Positions 1 through 6,798 of a DNA stretch of 8,223 nucleotides are shown one piece after another (within the stretch, counting starts at the first letter, position 1; each line of letters begins with the position of its first letter). The notes beneath the pieces were generated by a model. The model was not told where the DNA came from and did not search any database. It worked only from the letters and a program-made list of their open reading frames with translations. Location of the stretch: positions 1 to 8,223 of the forward strand of contig JADFSQ010000066.1 of NCBI GenBank assembly GCA_022560715.1, in the 5' to 3' direction. This stretch comes from Bacteroidota bacterium (GTDB lineage: Bacteria; Bacteroidota; Bacteroidia; Flavobacteriales; Flavobacteriaceae). Both the position numbers and the translations under genes were made by a program.

Positions 1-2772
1 AATTGGTACGTCATTTATTGTTGGTAATCTAATATTTGGCTTAGGAAAGGCTAATTTCATGGCTGGATCACCTATAAAGAAAACCAATCGTCGTTGTGCA
101 ATTCCAGAAACAGCAGGATCGTTTTTAGTAAGCCTTAGAGCTTCTGCCATTGAGGGATAATCGTTAGAACCAAAAGCAAATAAATAATCGTCTAATGCTA
201 AGTTAATTGCAACACCAACACTAACAAATATTTGTCGTGTGGTTGTAATTAAGCCAATAGCTCCACCATCTTTATTTCTATACAAAAATTCTCCAGCTGT
301 TACTCTTAAAGGATTATCGAATTTTGTGTATTCGCAGGTTATTGTTACAAAACAGGTAAACTTGCACAAGTTTCTAACCTCTTGCGCATCTATTTTGTCA
401 AAAATACGCTCTTGTGCCAAACCGTCTTCTCCTCCATGTCCAAAATAGTTTACTACTAAGGCTCCAACTTCCATAGCATCAAAAATTGCTTTATTTACTG
501 CTGGATAACGTTCTCCTCCAGCTGTTGCCTGTTGCACAAAAGCATCGGAATGTATTTTGATAACGTTAATGAAAGGTTTTTCTTGGGTTACAGCATTTGC
601 CATATCATTTGTTACATCTTGTAAAATAGTTTCCCAAGGCTGATCTACATCTTCTGAAATTGCAACAAAACTATTACGCCAACTCCCATAAGCTTCTTCT
701 GAATAATATATAACCACTTTATCTACAAGTTCCCGTGCTCCTTGTGGTGTTTCTGCTAAAATTCTTCCAACGGCTATATCTAATTTATCGGAAGTTTGCA
801 TGCTTCCTTCATTGGTGTCCATCATTCCATAAAAATCATCAGAAACAAAAGAGCTTGTTAAACTAAAACTACCCAACGAATTCCAGGAAGGAACCACATT
901 TGTATTACCGGAAATTCTGTCTTTATAATCGAAAGATGCATCTCCAAACAAACACAAATATTTTATTCTGTTTTCAGGAGTGCTTGCATTATCATAAACA
1001 TATTTCACAAAATTTCTAATAGCTGAAATATCCTGATTCCCTGAACTAAATTCGTTATATATTTTGTTTAAAGTAGCTACCTTAACATTCAAATTATATT
1101 GGTTCCTATTTATTTCCGCCAATCTTTCGGCTTCAGTTTCCATATCCTCTCGAACAATGATAATATAATCTACATCTTGAAACTGACCTTGATCGTTTAA
1201 AAAAATAGTGCCTTTTAGATTTTGAATTTCGACACGTGATTGCGAATCTTTTAGTGGTTCAAAATAATCTGAGTCATCGACAGCTTGGTAAATTCTTTGT
1301 TCTCCTAATTGTGCTTTAAAGCTAAAAGTAGCATTAGAACCTTCATTAATAAGTGCAGTAACATTATATTTATCTGTAACATCCCAAACTTCATTTATTG
1401 TGGAGGCATTAGAAATAACATATTCTCCAATTCCACTTAATAGTGCGACATCATTATTTTTAAACAAAAATTGATTTCCTGTATGCGTTAATGCACGAGT
1501 AGCTTCAATTGAAATATAATCTAAATAGCCGACAGATGAAGGGTTTCCGTTATTATTATAATTCAATTCCACAGAAATGGTTCCTGAAGATACTGGTACA
1601 TTTCCATTAAAAAAGTCTCCATAAGCTAATATTGGATCGTCAATAACATTATAAGTAAAATTATCTAAAACATTCCCATTTACTTTTAAAAGCATTGAAG
1701 TTTGCACTTCGCCAACAGCTGCTGTATAAACTTTAAGAGTTATAGGCTTGTTAGTAACAATGTTTTCGAATTCAAAATCGAATAATTTTACATTATCAAA
1801 ATCAAATCGGTCTCCAAACCATCGTCTGCCAAGGCTTGCCAAATTATACTCGTCTATTTCATGAAATTGATAGTCATGAAATGTGTTTATTGTTGTAGTT
1901 GGATTACCTATAGGTTCTGACAATGTTTGAATTCGTTTTCCATTTCCTTGTCCCACGTTAATAAAATAATATGTTTTATCGGTAAATATGTTATTATTTG
2001 TATTGCTTTCAGCATTAAATCTGTGAGGCCCTTCGGCATAAAATAAAATATGGTCATCGTTATTAAAGGTTCCATCTTCTTCACCAATAAATTTGATTGC
2101 GTTTTCGGTTATATCTAACGGAAAGTCAACTGCATTTTCTAATGGTAACATAGTTCCTCCATGACCATAAATTTTTATTCGTCTTGGATCAACACTATTT
2201 GTATTTATCCCAAGACTATTTAAAAAACTTTTAGTGAGTTTAAAAACGCCCGTTGTATCTATATAAAATTTATACCATTCGCCCTGACTTAATACTGAGT
2301 TTGTAATTTCGTGTGGTCTGGAAGTTGATCTTCTTGTTAATATATTATTGTATGAAACCGTAAAAGAAGTCACTTTTTTGTAAGCTCCATTTTCTTTAAT
2401 AATTGGAGTGATTTCTAAAAAAGCCCAATTTTTACCTCTTGCAACCGAATTGTTGAATTTTACTTTAATTTTGTTGGGTATCGTTTTAAGGTTTATATCT
2501 TTTAAATCGTTTACACTAATGGGAGAGAATGAAGCATTGGTTATTTTAATAGATTCTTCATTAATTAAACCATTAAGCTTCCATTGTGAAATAAATACTA
2601 AACCATTTTCGTGACTGTAACTAAAACTCTCTTTATTAAATGAAGGTATTTCTATTGTAGAAGAAGATGTAGATAATTTCTGTGTTCCGTTCCATTCAAT
2701 ACTGAAACTTTTTTTTTGGCAATAACTAAAACTAAAAGTTAAAAGAACCAAAGCGAAAATAATTTTTTTCAT
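1..2772 (-). CDS. porU: PorU, type IX secretion system sortase (C25 family), C-terminus cut off by window edge
   Basis: This reading frame runs open from an ATG at 2772 to the window edge, 924 codons; flavobacterial PorU proteins are usually well over 1,000 residues, so the C-terminal part is missing. Residues 1-18 (MKKIIFALVLLTFSFSYC) form a Sec signal peptide. A long beta-rich N-terminal region follows, then a gingipain-type C25 peptidase domain from roughly residue 500. Visible C25 landmarks are LFGDASFDYKD (around 608-618), DIAVGR (665-670), the catalytic His in NYFGHGGEDG (His779) and the catalytic Cys in TITCEYTKFDNP (Cys813). Known for the family: PorU sits at the outer membrane, removes the C-terminal secretion signal of type IX cargo and joins the cargo to surface polysaccharide, working with PorV. 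The visible part ends just past the catalytic domain (GDPAMKLAFPKPN). The frame is intact. It is divergent from gldJ, as in other gliding flavobacteria; porV is expected just left of the window. Confidence 0.95.
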   Translation of the reverse strand, partial: MKKIIFALVLLTFSFSYCQKKSFSIEWNGTQKLSTSSSTIEIPSFNKESFSYSHENGLVFISQWKLNGLINEESIKITNASFSPISVNDLKDINLKTIPNKIKVKFNNSVARGKNWAFLEITPIIKENGAYKKVTSFTVSYNNILTRRSTSRPHEITNSVLSQGEWYKFYIDTTGVFKLTKSFLNSLGINTNSVDPRRIKIYGHGGTMLPLENAVDFPLDITENAIKFIGEEDGTFNNDDHILFYAEGPHRFNAESNTNNNIFTDKTYYFINVGQGNGKRIQTLSEPIGNPTTTINTFHDYQFHEIDEYNLASLGRRWFGDRFDFDNVKLFDFEFENIVTNKPITLKVYTAAVGEVQTSMLLKVNGNVLDNFTYNVIDDPILAYGDFFNGNVPVSSGTISVELNYNNNGNPSSVGYLDYISIEATRALTHTGNQFLFKNNDVALLSGIGEYVISNASTINEVWDVTDKYNVTALINEGSNATFSFKAQLGEQRIYQAVDDSDYFEPLKDSQSRVEIQNLKGTIFLNDQGQFQDVDYIIIVREDMETEAERLAEINRNQYNLNVKVATLNKIYNEFSSGNQDISAIRNFVKYVYDNASTPENRIKYLCLFGDASFDYKDRISGNTNVVPSWNSLGSFSLTSSFVSDDFYGMMDTNEGSMQTSDKLDIAVGRILAETPQGARELVDKVVIYYSEEAYGSWRNSFVAISEDVDQPWETILQDVTNDMANAVTQEKPFINVIKIHSDAFVQQATAGGERYPAVNKAIFDAMEVGALVVNYFGHGGEDGLAQERIFDKIDAQEVRNLCKFTCFVTITCEYTKFDNPLRVTAGEFLYRNKDGGAIGLITTTRQIFVSVGVAINLALDDYLFAFGSNDYPSMAEALRLTKNDPAVSGIAQRRLVFFIGDPAMKLAFPKPNIRLPTINDVPI

Positions 2773-2784
2773 ATTCTAGATATT

Positions 2785-2804
2785 GAACTCGTTTAAACGA
2801 ATTC
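2785..2804. repeat. Imperfect palindrome in the porU leader, centred on TCGTTTAAACGA
   Basis: The bases GAACTCGTTTAAACGAATTC form a 20-base inverted repeat with one mismatched pair; the central 12 bases are perfectly self-complementary. It ends 12 bases upstream of the porU ATG, so it lies in the transcribed leader if the promoter is where it appears to be. It could be a protein-binding site or a structure affecting translation, or a chance AT-rich palindrome. Confidence 0.4.
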
Positions 2805-2825
2805 ATTTATTGTCTTTTAATGGAC

Positions 2826-2845
2826 ATCCCGATAATTATCGGGAT
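2826..2845. repeat. Perfect 20-base palindrome, probable dispersed (REP-like) repeat
   Basis: ATCCCGATAATTATCGGGAT is exactly self-complementary over 20 bases. Its GC-containing arms (ATCCCGAT / ATCGGGAT) stand out in a very AT-rich spacer. Palindromes built on CCCGAT...ATCGGG are, from memory, common in flavobacterial intergenic DNA, so a dispersed repeat is the favoured reading. There is no U-run after it in either direction, so it is not a typical intrinsic terminator. Confidence 0.5.
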
Positions 2846-2951
2846 TGGTCGCTACAGCTATTCTCTTTGGTGATAAAAATTTTAATATGCTCGTTTCACA
2901 AAACAATAAACGTGGAAAATAAGATGATAGTATAGCAATTTTAATTAAAAT

Positions 2952-2959
2952 CAAATTTA
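2952..2959 (-). promoter_or_regulatory. Possible -7 box of the porU promoter (TAAATTTG)
   Basis: Read on the minus strand, the sequence is TAAATTTG, a full match to the Bacteroidota -7 consensus TAnnTTTG. No TTG lies at the usual distance of about 19 bases upstream, which weakens the call. If used, transcription would begin near 2946 and give a leader of about 170 bases containing both left-hand palindromes. Confidence 0.3.
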
Positions 2960-2979
2960 CAATAATAAATCATAAAAAT

Positions 2980-3029
2980 GTCCGTTTTAAAAGGACAAAA
3001 AATGATGTAAAAATGCTGAAAAGTCCGTT
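2980..3029. repeat. GTCC...GGAC near-palindrome with a second GTCCGTT copy
   Basis: GTCCGTTTTAAAAGGAC (2980-2996) is an inverted repeat with one mismatched pair around its centre. The heptamer GTCCGTT recurs at 3023-3029, 43 bases to the right, roughly four helical turns. It sits between the two presumed promoters, a suitable place for a shared regulator. This is inference from position and symmetry only. Confidence 0.3.
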
Positions 3030-3087
3030 GATATGTACAATAAATAGGATGAAATGCACATTTTTCATGTTTTTTAATCAAAAAAAG

Positions 3088-3117
3088 TTGCTTTATTATC
3101 TTTAATTACTATATTGC
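3088..3117 (+). promoter_or_regulatory. Candidate gldJ promoter
   Basis: TTG at 3088-3090 is followed after 19 bases by TATATTGC (3110-3117), a partial match to TAnnTTTG at exactly the usual Bacteroidota spacing. Transcription would begin about 35 bases before the gldJ ATG. A competing -7 box, TATCTTTA at 3097-3104, matches 7 of 8 positions except for the final G but has no TTG at the right distance. Confidence 0.35.
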
Positions 3118-3157
3118 AACACCAAATATTTAATCTACGTACCTAAAAAGTATCGAT

Positions 3158-4834
3158 ATGAAAAACTTTGCACCACTAGGGATAATGTTAGTTATGGCAT
3201 TTTCTTTATCTACAATTAGTTGTAAAAAATCGTCTAGTTCTAAAAATAGTTCTAGAGCTACTGGCTGGAAAATTAATGCCAAAGAAGGCGGTTTCCAATA
3301 CAACACTCAATTTAAAGAACAAGAAACAGCACCTGGATTAGTCTTTATAGAAGGTGGAACTTTTACTATGGGAAGAGTACAGGATGATCCGATGCGTGAT
3401 TGGAATAATACGCCAAATCAGCAACACGTTCAGTCTTTTTATATGGACGAAACCGAAGTTACCAATGTAATGTATTTAGAATATCTGGATTGGATTGCAC
3501 GTGTTTACCCAAGAAATGATCCAAATTTTAAAGCTATTTATGATGGTGCAGTTCCAGATACATTAGTTTGGAGAAACCGATTAGGATATAGTGAAATGAT
3601 GGTAGAAAACTACTTACGACACCCAGCTTATGCAGAATATCCTGTAGTTGGTGTTAGTTGGATACAAGCCGTAGAATTCGCCCAATGGAGAACAGATCGA
3701 GTTAACGAACTTGGTTTACAAAAAGCTGGTTATTTAACCCGAGGAACAGAATATGAAGCTACTGCAGATGCGAATTTTAGTACAGATACTTATATAACTG
3801 CCCCAACATTAACTTATGGTGGTAACGACAGTATAATTAACCCAAGTTCTGGACGTGGAAGAAGACCTCAAGTTACTGCAAGTGGAGATACAATTAATGT
3901 ATATGCTTCAAGAGAAACAGGAGCTATACAATTAAAATACAGACTTCCATCGGAAGCTGAATGGGAATATGCTGCTTTAGGAATGTCTGAATTAAGAAGC
4001 TATAATGTTTACAGAGGACGTAAAAAGTATCCTTGGGATGGACAATATACAAGATCTGGCAAACGAACACGTAGAGGAGATCAGTTAGCAAACTTCAAAC
4101 AAGGTAAAGGTGATTATGGTGGTATTGCAGGTTGGTCTGACGATGGTGCAGATATTACTCAAGTAGTAAAATATTATGAGCCTAACGATTATGGCTTATA
4201 CGATATGGCTGGAAACGTTGCCGAATGGGTTGCAGATGTTTACAGACCAATTGTTGACGACGAGTTTAACGACTTTAATTACTTTCGTGGTAACGTTTAT
4301 ACAAAAAATTCGATAAATAACGACGGAACAGTTAAAATTGTAACTATAGACGATGTTGTTTACGATACTTTAAGTAATGGTAAAATTGTAGCAAGATATT
4401 TGCCAGGTGAAATTGTTCAAGTTGCTGTAGATGAAAACGAAACATATTTAAGATCTAATTTTGATACAAGCGATCATATTAACTTTAGAGATGGTGATAA
4501 AAAATCTTCTCGTTACTTCGAAGACTTTAATGATGATGAAGATGGAGAAATATCTTATACAAGTAAAATGTATAATGCACCATTACATAACATAGAAAAA
4601 GATTCTACTGGTAAAATGATTAAAGAATATGACAAAACTAATACCAGAACATCTTTAATTAGTGATGCAGTTCGTGTTTACAAAGGAGGTTCCTGGAAAG
4701 ATAGAGATTATTGGTTAGATCCAGCACAACGACGTTATTACCCAGAAGATATGGCTACCGACTATATTGGATTTAGATGCGCGATGTCCAGAGTAGGTAC
4801 TAAATCTAAAGCAAAACACAAAACTAAAAATTAA
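3158..4834 (+). CDS. gldJ: GldJ, gliding motility and type IX secretion lipoprotein
   Basis: The 558-residue product is about the length of characterised GldJ proteins. It begins with a lipoprotein signal peptide ending in the lipobox STISC, with Cys22 as the acylation site and a Ser/Lys-rich tether after it. The rest is a formylglycine-generating-enzyme/sulfatase-modifying fold: GGTFTMG (66-72), DETEVTNVMYLEY (97-109), YPVVGVSW (161-168), YRLPSEAEWEYAA (261-273), YGLYDMAGNVAEW (345-357), GGSWKDRDYW (510-519) and YIGFRCAM (536-543). A long Asp-rich insertion occupies roughly residues 362-505. The cysteine pair used by true formylglycine-generating enzymes is absent from the GGSW region, so a structural role fits better than catalysis. 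Known for the family: GldJ is needed for gliding and type IX secretion and stabilises GldK; in Flavobacterium johnsoniae small C-terminal truncations affect motility separately from secretion. The basic tail (residues 546-558) is intact here. It is transcribed away from porU. Confidence 0.96.
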   Translation: MKNFAPLGIMLVMAFSLSTISCKKSSSSKNSSRATGWKINAKEGGFQYNTQFKEQETAPGLVFIEGGTFTMGRVQDDPMRDWNNTPNQQHVQSFYMDETEVTNVMYLEYLDWIARVYPRNDPNFKAIYDGAVPDTLVWRNRLGYSEMMVENYLRHPAYAEYPVVGVSWIQAVEFAQWRTDRVNELGLQKAGYLTRGTEYEATADANFSTDTYITAPTLTYGGNDSIINPSSGRGRRPQVTASGDTINVYASRETGAIQLKYRLPSEAEWEYAALGMSELRSYNVYRGRKKYPWDGQYTRSGKRTRRGDQLANFKQGKGDYGGIAGWSDDGADITQVVKYYEPNDYGLYDMAGNVAEWVADVYRPIVDDEFNDFNYFRGNVYTKNSINNDGTVKIVTIDDVVYDTLSNGKIVARYLPGEIVQVAVDENETYLRSNFDTSDHINFRDGDKKSSRYFEDFNDDEDGEISYTSKMYNAPLHNIEKDSTGKMIKEYDKTNTRTSLISDAVRVYKGGSWKDRDYWLDPAQRRYYPEDMATDYIGFRCAMSRVGTKSKAKHKTKN

Positions 4835-4855
4835 TAGCTTTTGTTTAAAATATAT

Positions 4856-4890
4856 AAGTCCTAACAATTTTTTGTTGGGACTTTTTTATT
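4856..4890 (+). terminator. Intrinsic terminator after gldJ
   Basis: Arms 4856-4867 (AAGTCCTAACAA) and 4872-4883 (TTGTTGGGACTT) pair over 12 positions with a single U-G wobble, closing a TTTT loop, and are followed by a run of Ts to 4887. This is a classical hairpin plus U-tract, 21 bases after the gldJ stop and only about 14 bases before the murF start. Confidence 0.85.
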
Positions 4891-4903
4891 ACATTTATAT
4901 TTC

Positions 4904-6190
4904 ATGAAAATAAAGAACCTTCACAAGCTGTTTTTAACCTGTAATTCTATTTGTACAGATACCAGAACTATTAAAAAAGACGACCTTTTTTTTGCGCTTA
5001 AAGGAGAACACTTTAACGGGAATAAATTTGCTGAAATCGCAATAACTAAAGGTGCAAAATACGCTGTTGTAGATGAAGAAGAATATGTTATTAATTCCGA
5101 TTACATTCTTGTTGATGATGTGTTAAACACACTTCAACAATTAGCGAGATATAATAGAAAACAATTAAACTTAAAAATAATTGCGCTTACAGGTAGCAAT
5201 GGTAAAACAACTACTAAAGAACTTATTAATTGTGTGCTACAAAAAAAGTACAAGACAATAGCAACTAAAGGTAATTTAAACAATCATATTGGTGTACCAC
5301 TTACATTATTATCTATGGATGAAAACACCGAAATTGGTATTGTAGAAATGGGAGCAAATCATTTAAAAGAAATTGAATTTTTGTGTGACATAACAAATCC
5401 GGATTTTGGTTATATCACCAATTTTGGAAAAGCCCATTTGGAAGGTTTTGGAAGCATTGAAGGCGTTATTAAAGGTAAAAGTGAACTTTATAATCATTTA
5501 AAACTAAACGACAAAATCATTTTTATTAATAAAGATGATGTCATTCAAACAAAACAACTTGAAGATTATAAAAACCATTATAGTTTTGGTTCTTCTGATA
5601 AATCACCACAAGTGCATATAAAATTTATTGAGGCCAATCCTTTTGTACACATAAAGTATAATGGTCTTACTATTAAAAGCAGACTGATTGGGAACTATAA
5701 TTTTAGCAATATCTCTGCAGCAATAGCCATTGGTAATTATTTTGAAGTTGATGATTTAGATATTAAATCTGCAATTGAAACTTTCAAACCAGATAATAAT
5801 CGCTCTCAATTTATTGAGAAAGGCATTAATAAAATTATTTTGGATGCCTACAATGCAAATCCCACAAGTATGAAAGCTGCATTAGATAGTTTTGCGAATT
5901 TAAAGGATGAGCCTAAAATTGCCATTCTTGGTGATATGTTTGAACTAGGACAAGATACTGATAAAGAACATCAAGCCATTGCAGAATATGCAACCAGCTT
6001 AAATATTGACACTATTTATTTAGTAGGTAAAAATTTTTATACCTCTACATTTAACTCCCCTAAAATAAATCGAAGCAAAACTTTTGATGATTTAAAAGCA
6101 TCATTAAAAGTAAGCCCTATTAAAAACCACTCCATACTTATTAAAGGCTCTCGAGGTATGGCTTTGGAGCGTGTTTTGGAATTGTTATAG
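4904..6190 (+). CDS. murF: MurF, UDP-N-acetylmuramoyl-tripeptide--D-alanyl-D-alanine ligase
   Basis: This cytoplasmic ATP-dependent ligase adds D-Ala-D-Ala to UDP-MurNAc-tripeptide, the last step in making the soluble peptidoglycan precursor. The 428 residues match the family's usual length and show all three Mur-ligase domains. The N-terminal substrate domain has CTDTRTIKKDDLFFALKGEHF (residues 17-37, family pattern). The central ATPase domain has the P-loop GSNGKTTTKE (97-106), KGNLNNHIGVP (122-132) and EMGANHLKEI (148-157). The C-terminal domain has DAYNANPTSM (314-323), GDMFELG (343-349) and KGSRGMALE (414-422). The start is supported because the conserved N-terminal motif begins within 20 residues. 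The gene lies 69 bases after gldJ with a terminator between them, so it is either read through or has its own promoter that I could not locate. No frame damage or missing key motif is seen. Confidence 0.97.
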   Translation: MKIKNLHKLFLTCNSICTDTRTIKKDDLFFALKGEHFNGNKFAEIAITKGAKYAVVDEEEYVINSDYILVDDVLNTLQQLARYNRKQLNLKIIALTGSNGKTTTKELINCVLQKKYKTIATKGNLNNHIGVPLTLLSMDENTEIGIVEMGANHLKEIEFLCDITNPDFGYITNFGKAHLEGFGSIEGVIKGKSELYNHLKLNDKIIFINKDDVIQTKQLEDYKNHYSFGSSDKSPQVHIKFIEANPFVHIKYNGLTIKSRLIGNYNFSNISAAIAIGNYFEVDDLDIKSAIETFKPDNNRSQFIEKGINKIILDAYNANPTSMKAALDSFANLKDEPKIAILGDMFELGQDTDKEHQAIAEYATSLNIDTIYLVGKNFYTSTFNSPKINRSKTFDDLKASLKVSPIKNHSILIKGSRGMALERVLELL

Positions 6191-6408
6191 GCTTGACTTT
6201 GTGATAATAAATAGCTACATTCGTTTAACAGTTGATAAATAAACATTGAAACGTTTTTTATCTTGACGTTACCCGCCATTGCTAAACACCCCACCGCACA
6301 AATAGCACATTTGGTTTTTTTCCGACACACAAGCCAACCCTAAAAAACCAAAAGAGCTATTTTTTTCCACCACTCCCAGACTGTTGATAAGTTTGAAAGG
6401 CAAAATCA
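6191..6408. other. Non-coding junction between murF and the restriction operon
   Basis: No gene is visible here. The first part (6191-6265) is AT-rich and includes a weak CGTTT/AAACG pairing (6222-6226 with 6249-6253) followed by six Ts, which could be a poor murF terminator. From about 6265 to 6300 the plus strand becomes unusually C-rich (ACCCGCCATTGC and CACCCCACCGCAC), unlike anything else in the window. The long hairpin at 6300-6366 follows. The change of base texture coincides with the switch from housekeeping to accessory genes, consistent with an insertion boundary, though no flanking target repeat or integrase gene is seen. Confidence 0.6.
6300..6366 (+). terminator. Long two-part hairpin ending in a T-run (possible terminator or recombination-type structure)
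   Basis: The outer arms AAATAGC (6300-6306) and GCTATTT (6356-6362) and inner arms TTTGGTTTTTT (6310-6320) and AAAAAACCAAA (6342-6352) pair perfectly. They are separated by a symmetric 3-by-3 internal loop and cap a 21-base loop. The 3' side runs into seven Ts (6360-6366), so it could end murF transcription on the plus strand. The large loop and A/T-rich inner stem are not typical of an efficient terminator, so a different function is possible. Confidence 0.4.
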
Positions 6409-6438
6409 TTGAATATCCAAAAAGACTGAATATATTTG
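6409..6438 (+). promoter_or_regulatory. Promoter of the XRE-res operon
   Basis: TTG at 6409-6411 and TATATTTG at 6431-6438 match the Bacteroidota promoter consensus TTG-N19-TAnnTTTG at every defined position and at the exact spacing. Transcription would begin near 6444, leaving a leader of about 37 bases before the regulator's ATG. It is the best promoter match in the window. Confidence 0.7.
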
Positions 6439-6478
6439 ACGTTAATTGTCAAGTGTAATTAATCAAGTGATATTTCAC
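6436..6478. promoter_or_regulatory. Probable operator for the XRE regulator (inverted and direct repeats over the start of transcription)
   Basis: TTGAC (6436-6440) and GTCAA (6448-6452) form an inverted repeat with a 7-base spacer that overlaps the last bases of the -7 box and the predicted transcription start. The heptamer TCAAGTG occurs at 6449-6455 and again at 6463-6469, and GTGA/TCAC (6467-6470, 6475-6478) makes a second small inverted repeat. Dimeric XRE regulators of restriction systems commonly bind such sites to control their own promoter; binding here is inferred from position and symmetry. Confidence 0.5.
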
Positions 6479-6480
6479 AA

Positions 6481-6798
6481 ATGAAAGAAAACAAAACAAT
6501 AGGCGAAATACTTAGAGAAAATAGAGCAAAAAAAGGACTGCTTTTACGACACGTATCTGCCAAACTCGATATTGATACTGCAATACTCAGTAAAATAGAA
6601 AGAAGCGAACGAAAAGCGACAAAAGAACAAATCTTAAAACTTGCCGAAATATTTGATTTAGACAAAGACGATTTACTTGTTCTGTATCTGAGCGAAAAAA
6701 TACTTTACGAAATAAAAGATGAAGAACTTGGACAAAAAGCTCTGAAAGTGGCAGAGCAGAAAATGAAATACATAAGCAAAAATAAAAGCGGAAATTGA
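6481..6798 (+). CDS. XRE-family helix-turn-helix regulator of the restriction operon
   Basis: The 105-residue protein has an N-terminal XRE/Cro-type DNA-binding domain. The helices read TIGEILRENRAKKG (6-19), LLRHVSAKLD (21-30), the recognition helix region DTAILSKIERSER (32-44) and TKEQILKLAEIFDL (47-60). The pattern 'L.K.E+..+..' in the third helix is characteristic of the family. Residues 66-101 are predicted to be a charged helix, probably for dimerisation. There is no enzymatic or ligand-binding domain. Its stop overlaps the next start (TGATG), so regulator and restriction subunit are translated from one message. The likely role is to delay or limit restriction expression by binding the repeats over its own promoter, as controller proteins do in other restriction systems. 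It could instead act as an activator. The antitoxin of a toxin pair is less likely because the coupled partner is a large helicase-nuclease. Confidence 0.85.
   Translation: MKENKTIGEILRENRAKKGLLLRHVSAKLDIDTAILSKIERSERKATKEQILKLAEIFDLDKDDLLVLYLSEKILYEIKDEELGQKALKVAEQKMKYISKNKSGN

Larger units (their letters stand above)
2773..3157. other. Divergent porU/gldJ control region, no gene
   Basis: This 385-base gap separates the two divergent start codons and holds no credible reading frame. It is very AT-rich and contains, from left to right: an imperfect 20-base palindrome next to the porU start (2785-2804), a perfect 20-base palindrome (2826-2845), a minus-strand -7-like box (2952-2959), a 17-base near-palindrome with a downstream partial copy (2980-2996 and 3023-3029) and a possible gldJ promoter (3088-3117). 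Divergent type IX and gliding genes sharing one spacer suggests joint control, but no known operator is recognised here. Confidence 0.8.

Noticed and set aside
239..448. Plus-strand open frame of 69 codons
   Set aside because: It lies wholly antisense to the catalytic part of porU and has no family signature.
2408..2614. Plus-strand open frame of 68 codons
   Set aside because: It is antisense to the porU N-terminal region, with no promoter or recognisable domain.
2719..2772. PorU as a lipoprotein (Cys18 after the hydrophobic segment)
   Set aside because: The residues before the Cys (F-S-Y) do not make a lipobox, so ordinary signal peptidase cleavage is more likely.
4896..4903. TATATTTC as a murF -7 box
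   Set aside because: It matches 7 of 8 consensus positions and has a TTG 18 bases upstream, but it abuts the ATG, so transcription would start inside murF; the conserved MurF N-terminus rules out a later start.
6037..6330. Minus-strand open frame of 97 codons with a Cys-rich start
   Set aside because: About half is antisense to the conserved murF end, and the remainder covers the structured junction; no motif suggests a real protein.
6262..6366. Integron attC-like cassette site
   Set aside because: The C-rich hairpin region recalls a folded recombination site, but GTTACCC and GCCAACC do not fit the GTTRRRY / RYYYAAC cores, and no integrase is seen.
6459..6665. Minus-strand open frame of 68 codons
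   Set aside because: It is the reverse shadow of the XRE gene and its promoter.
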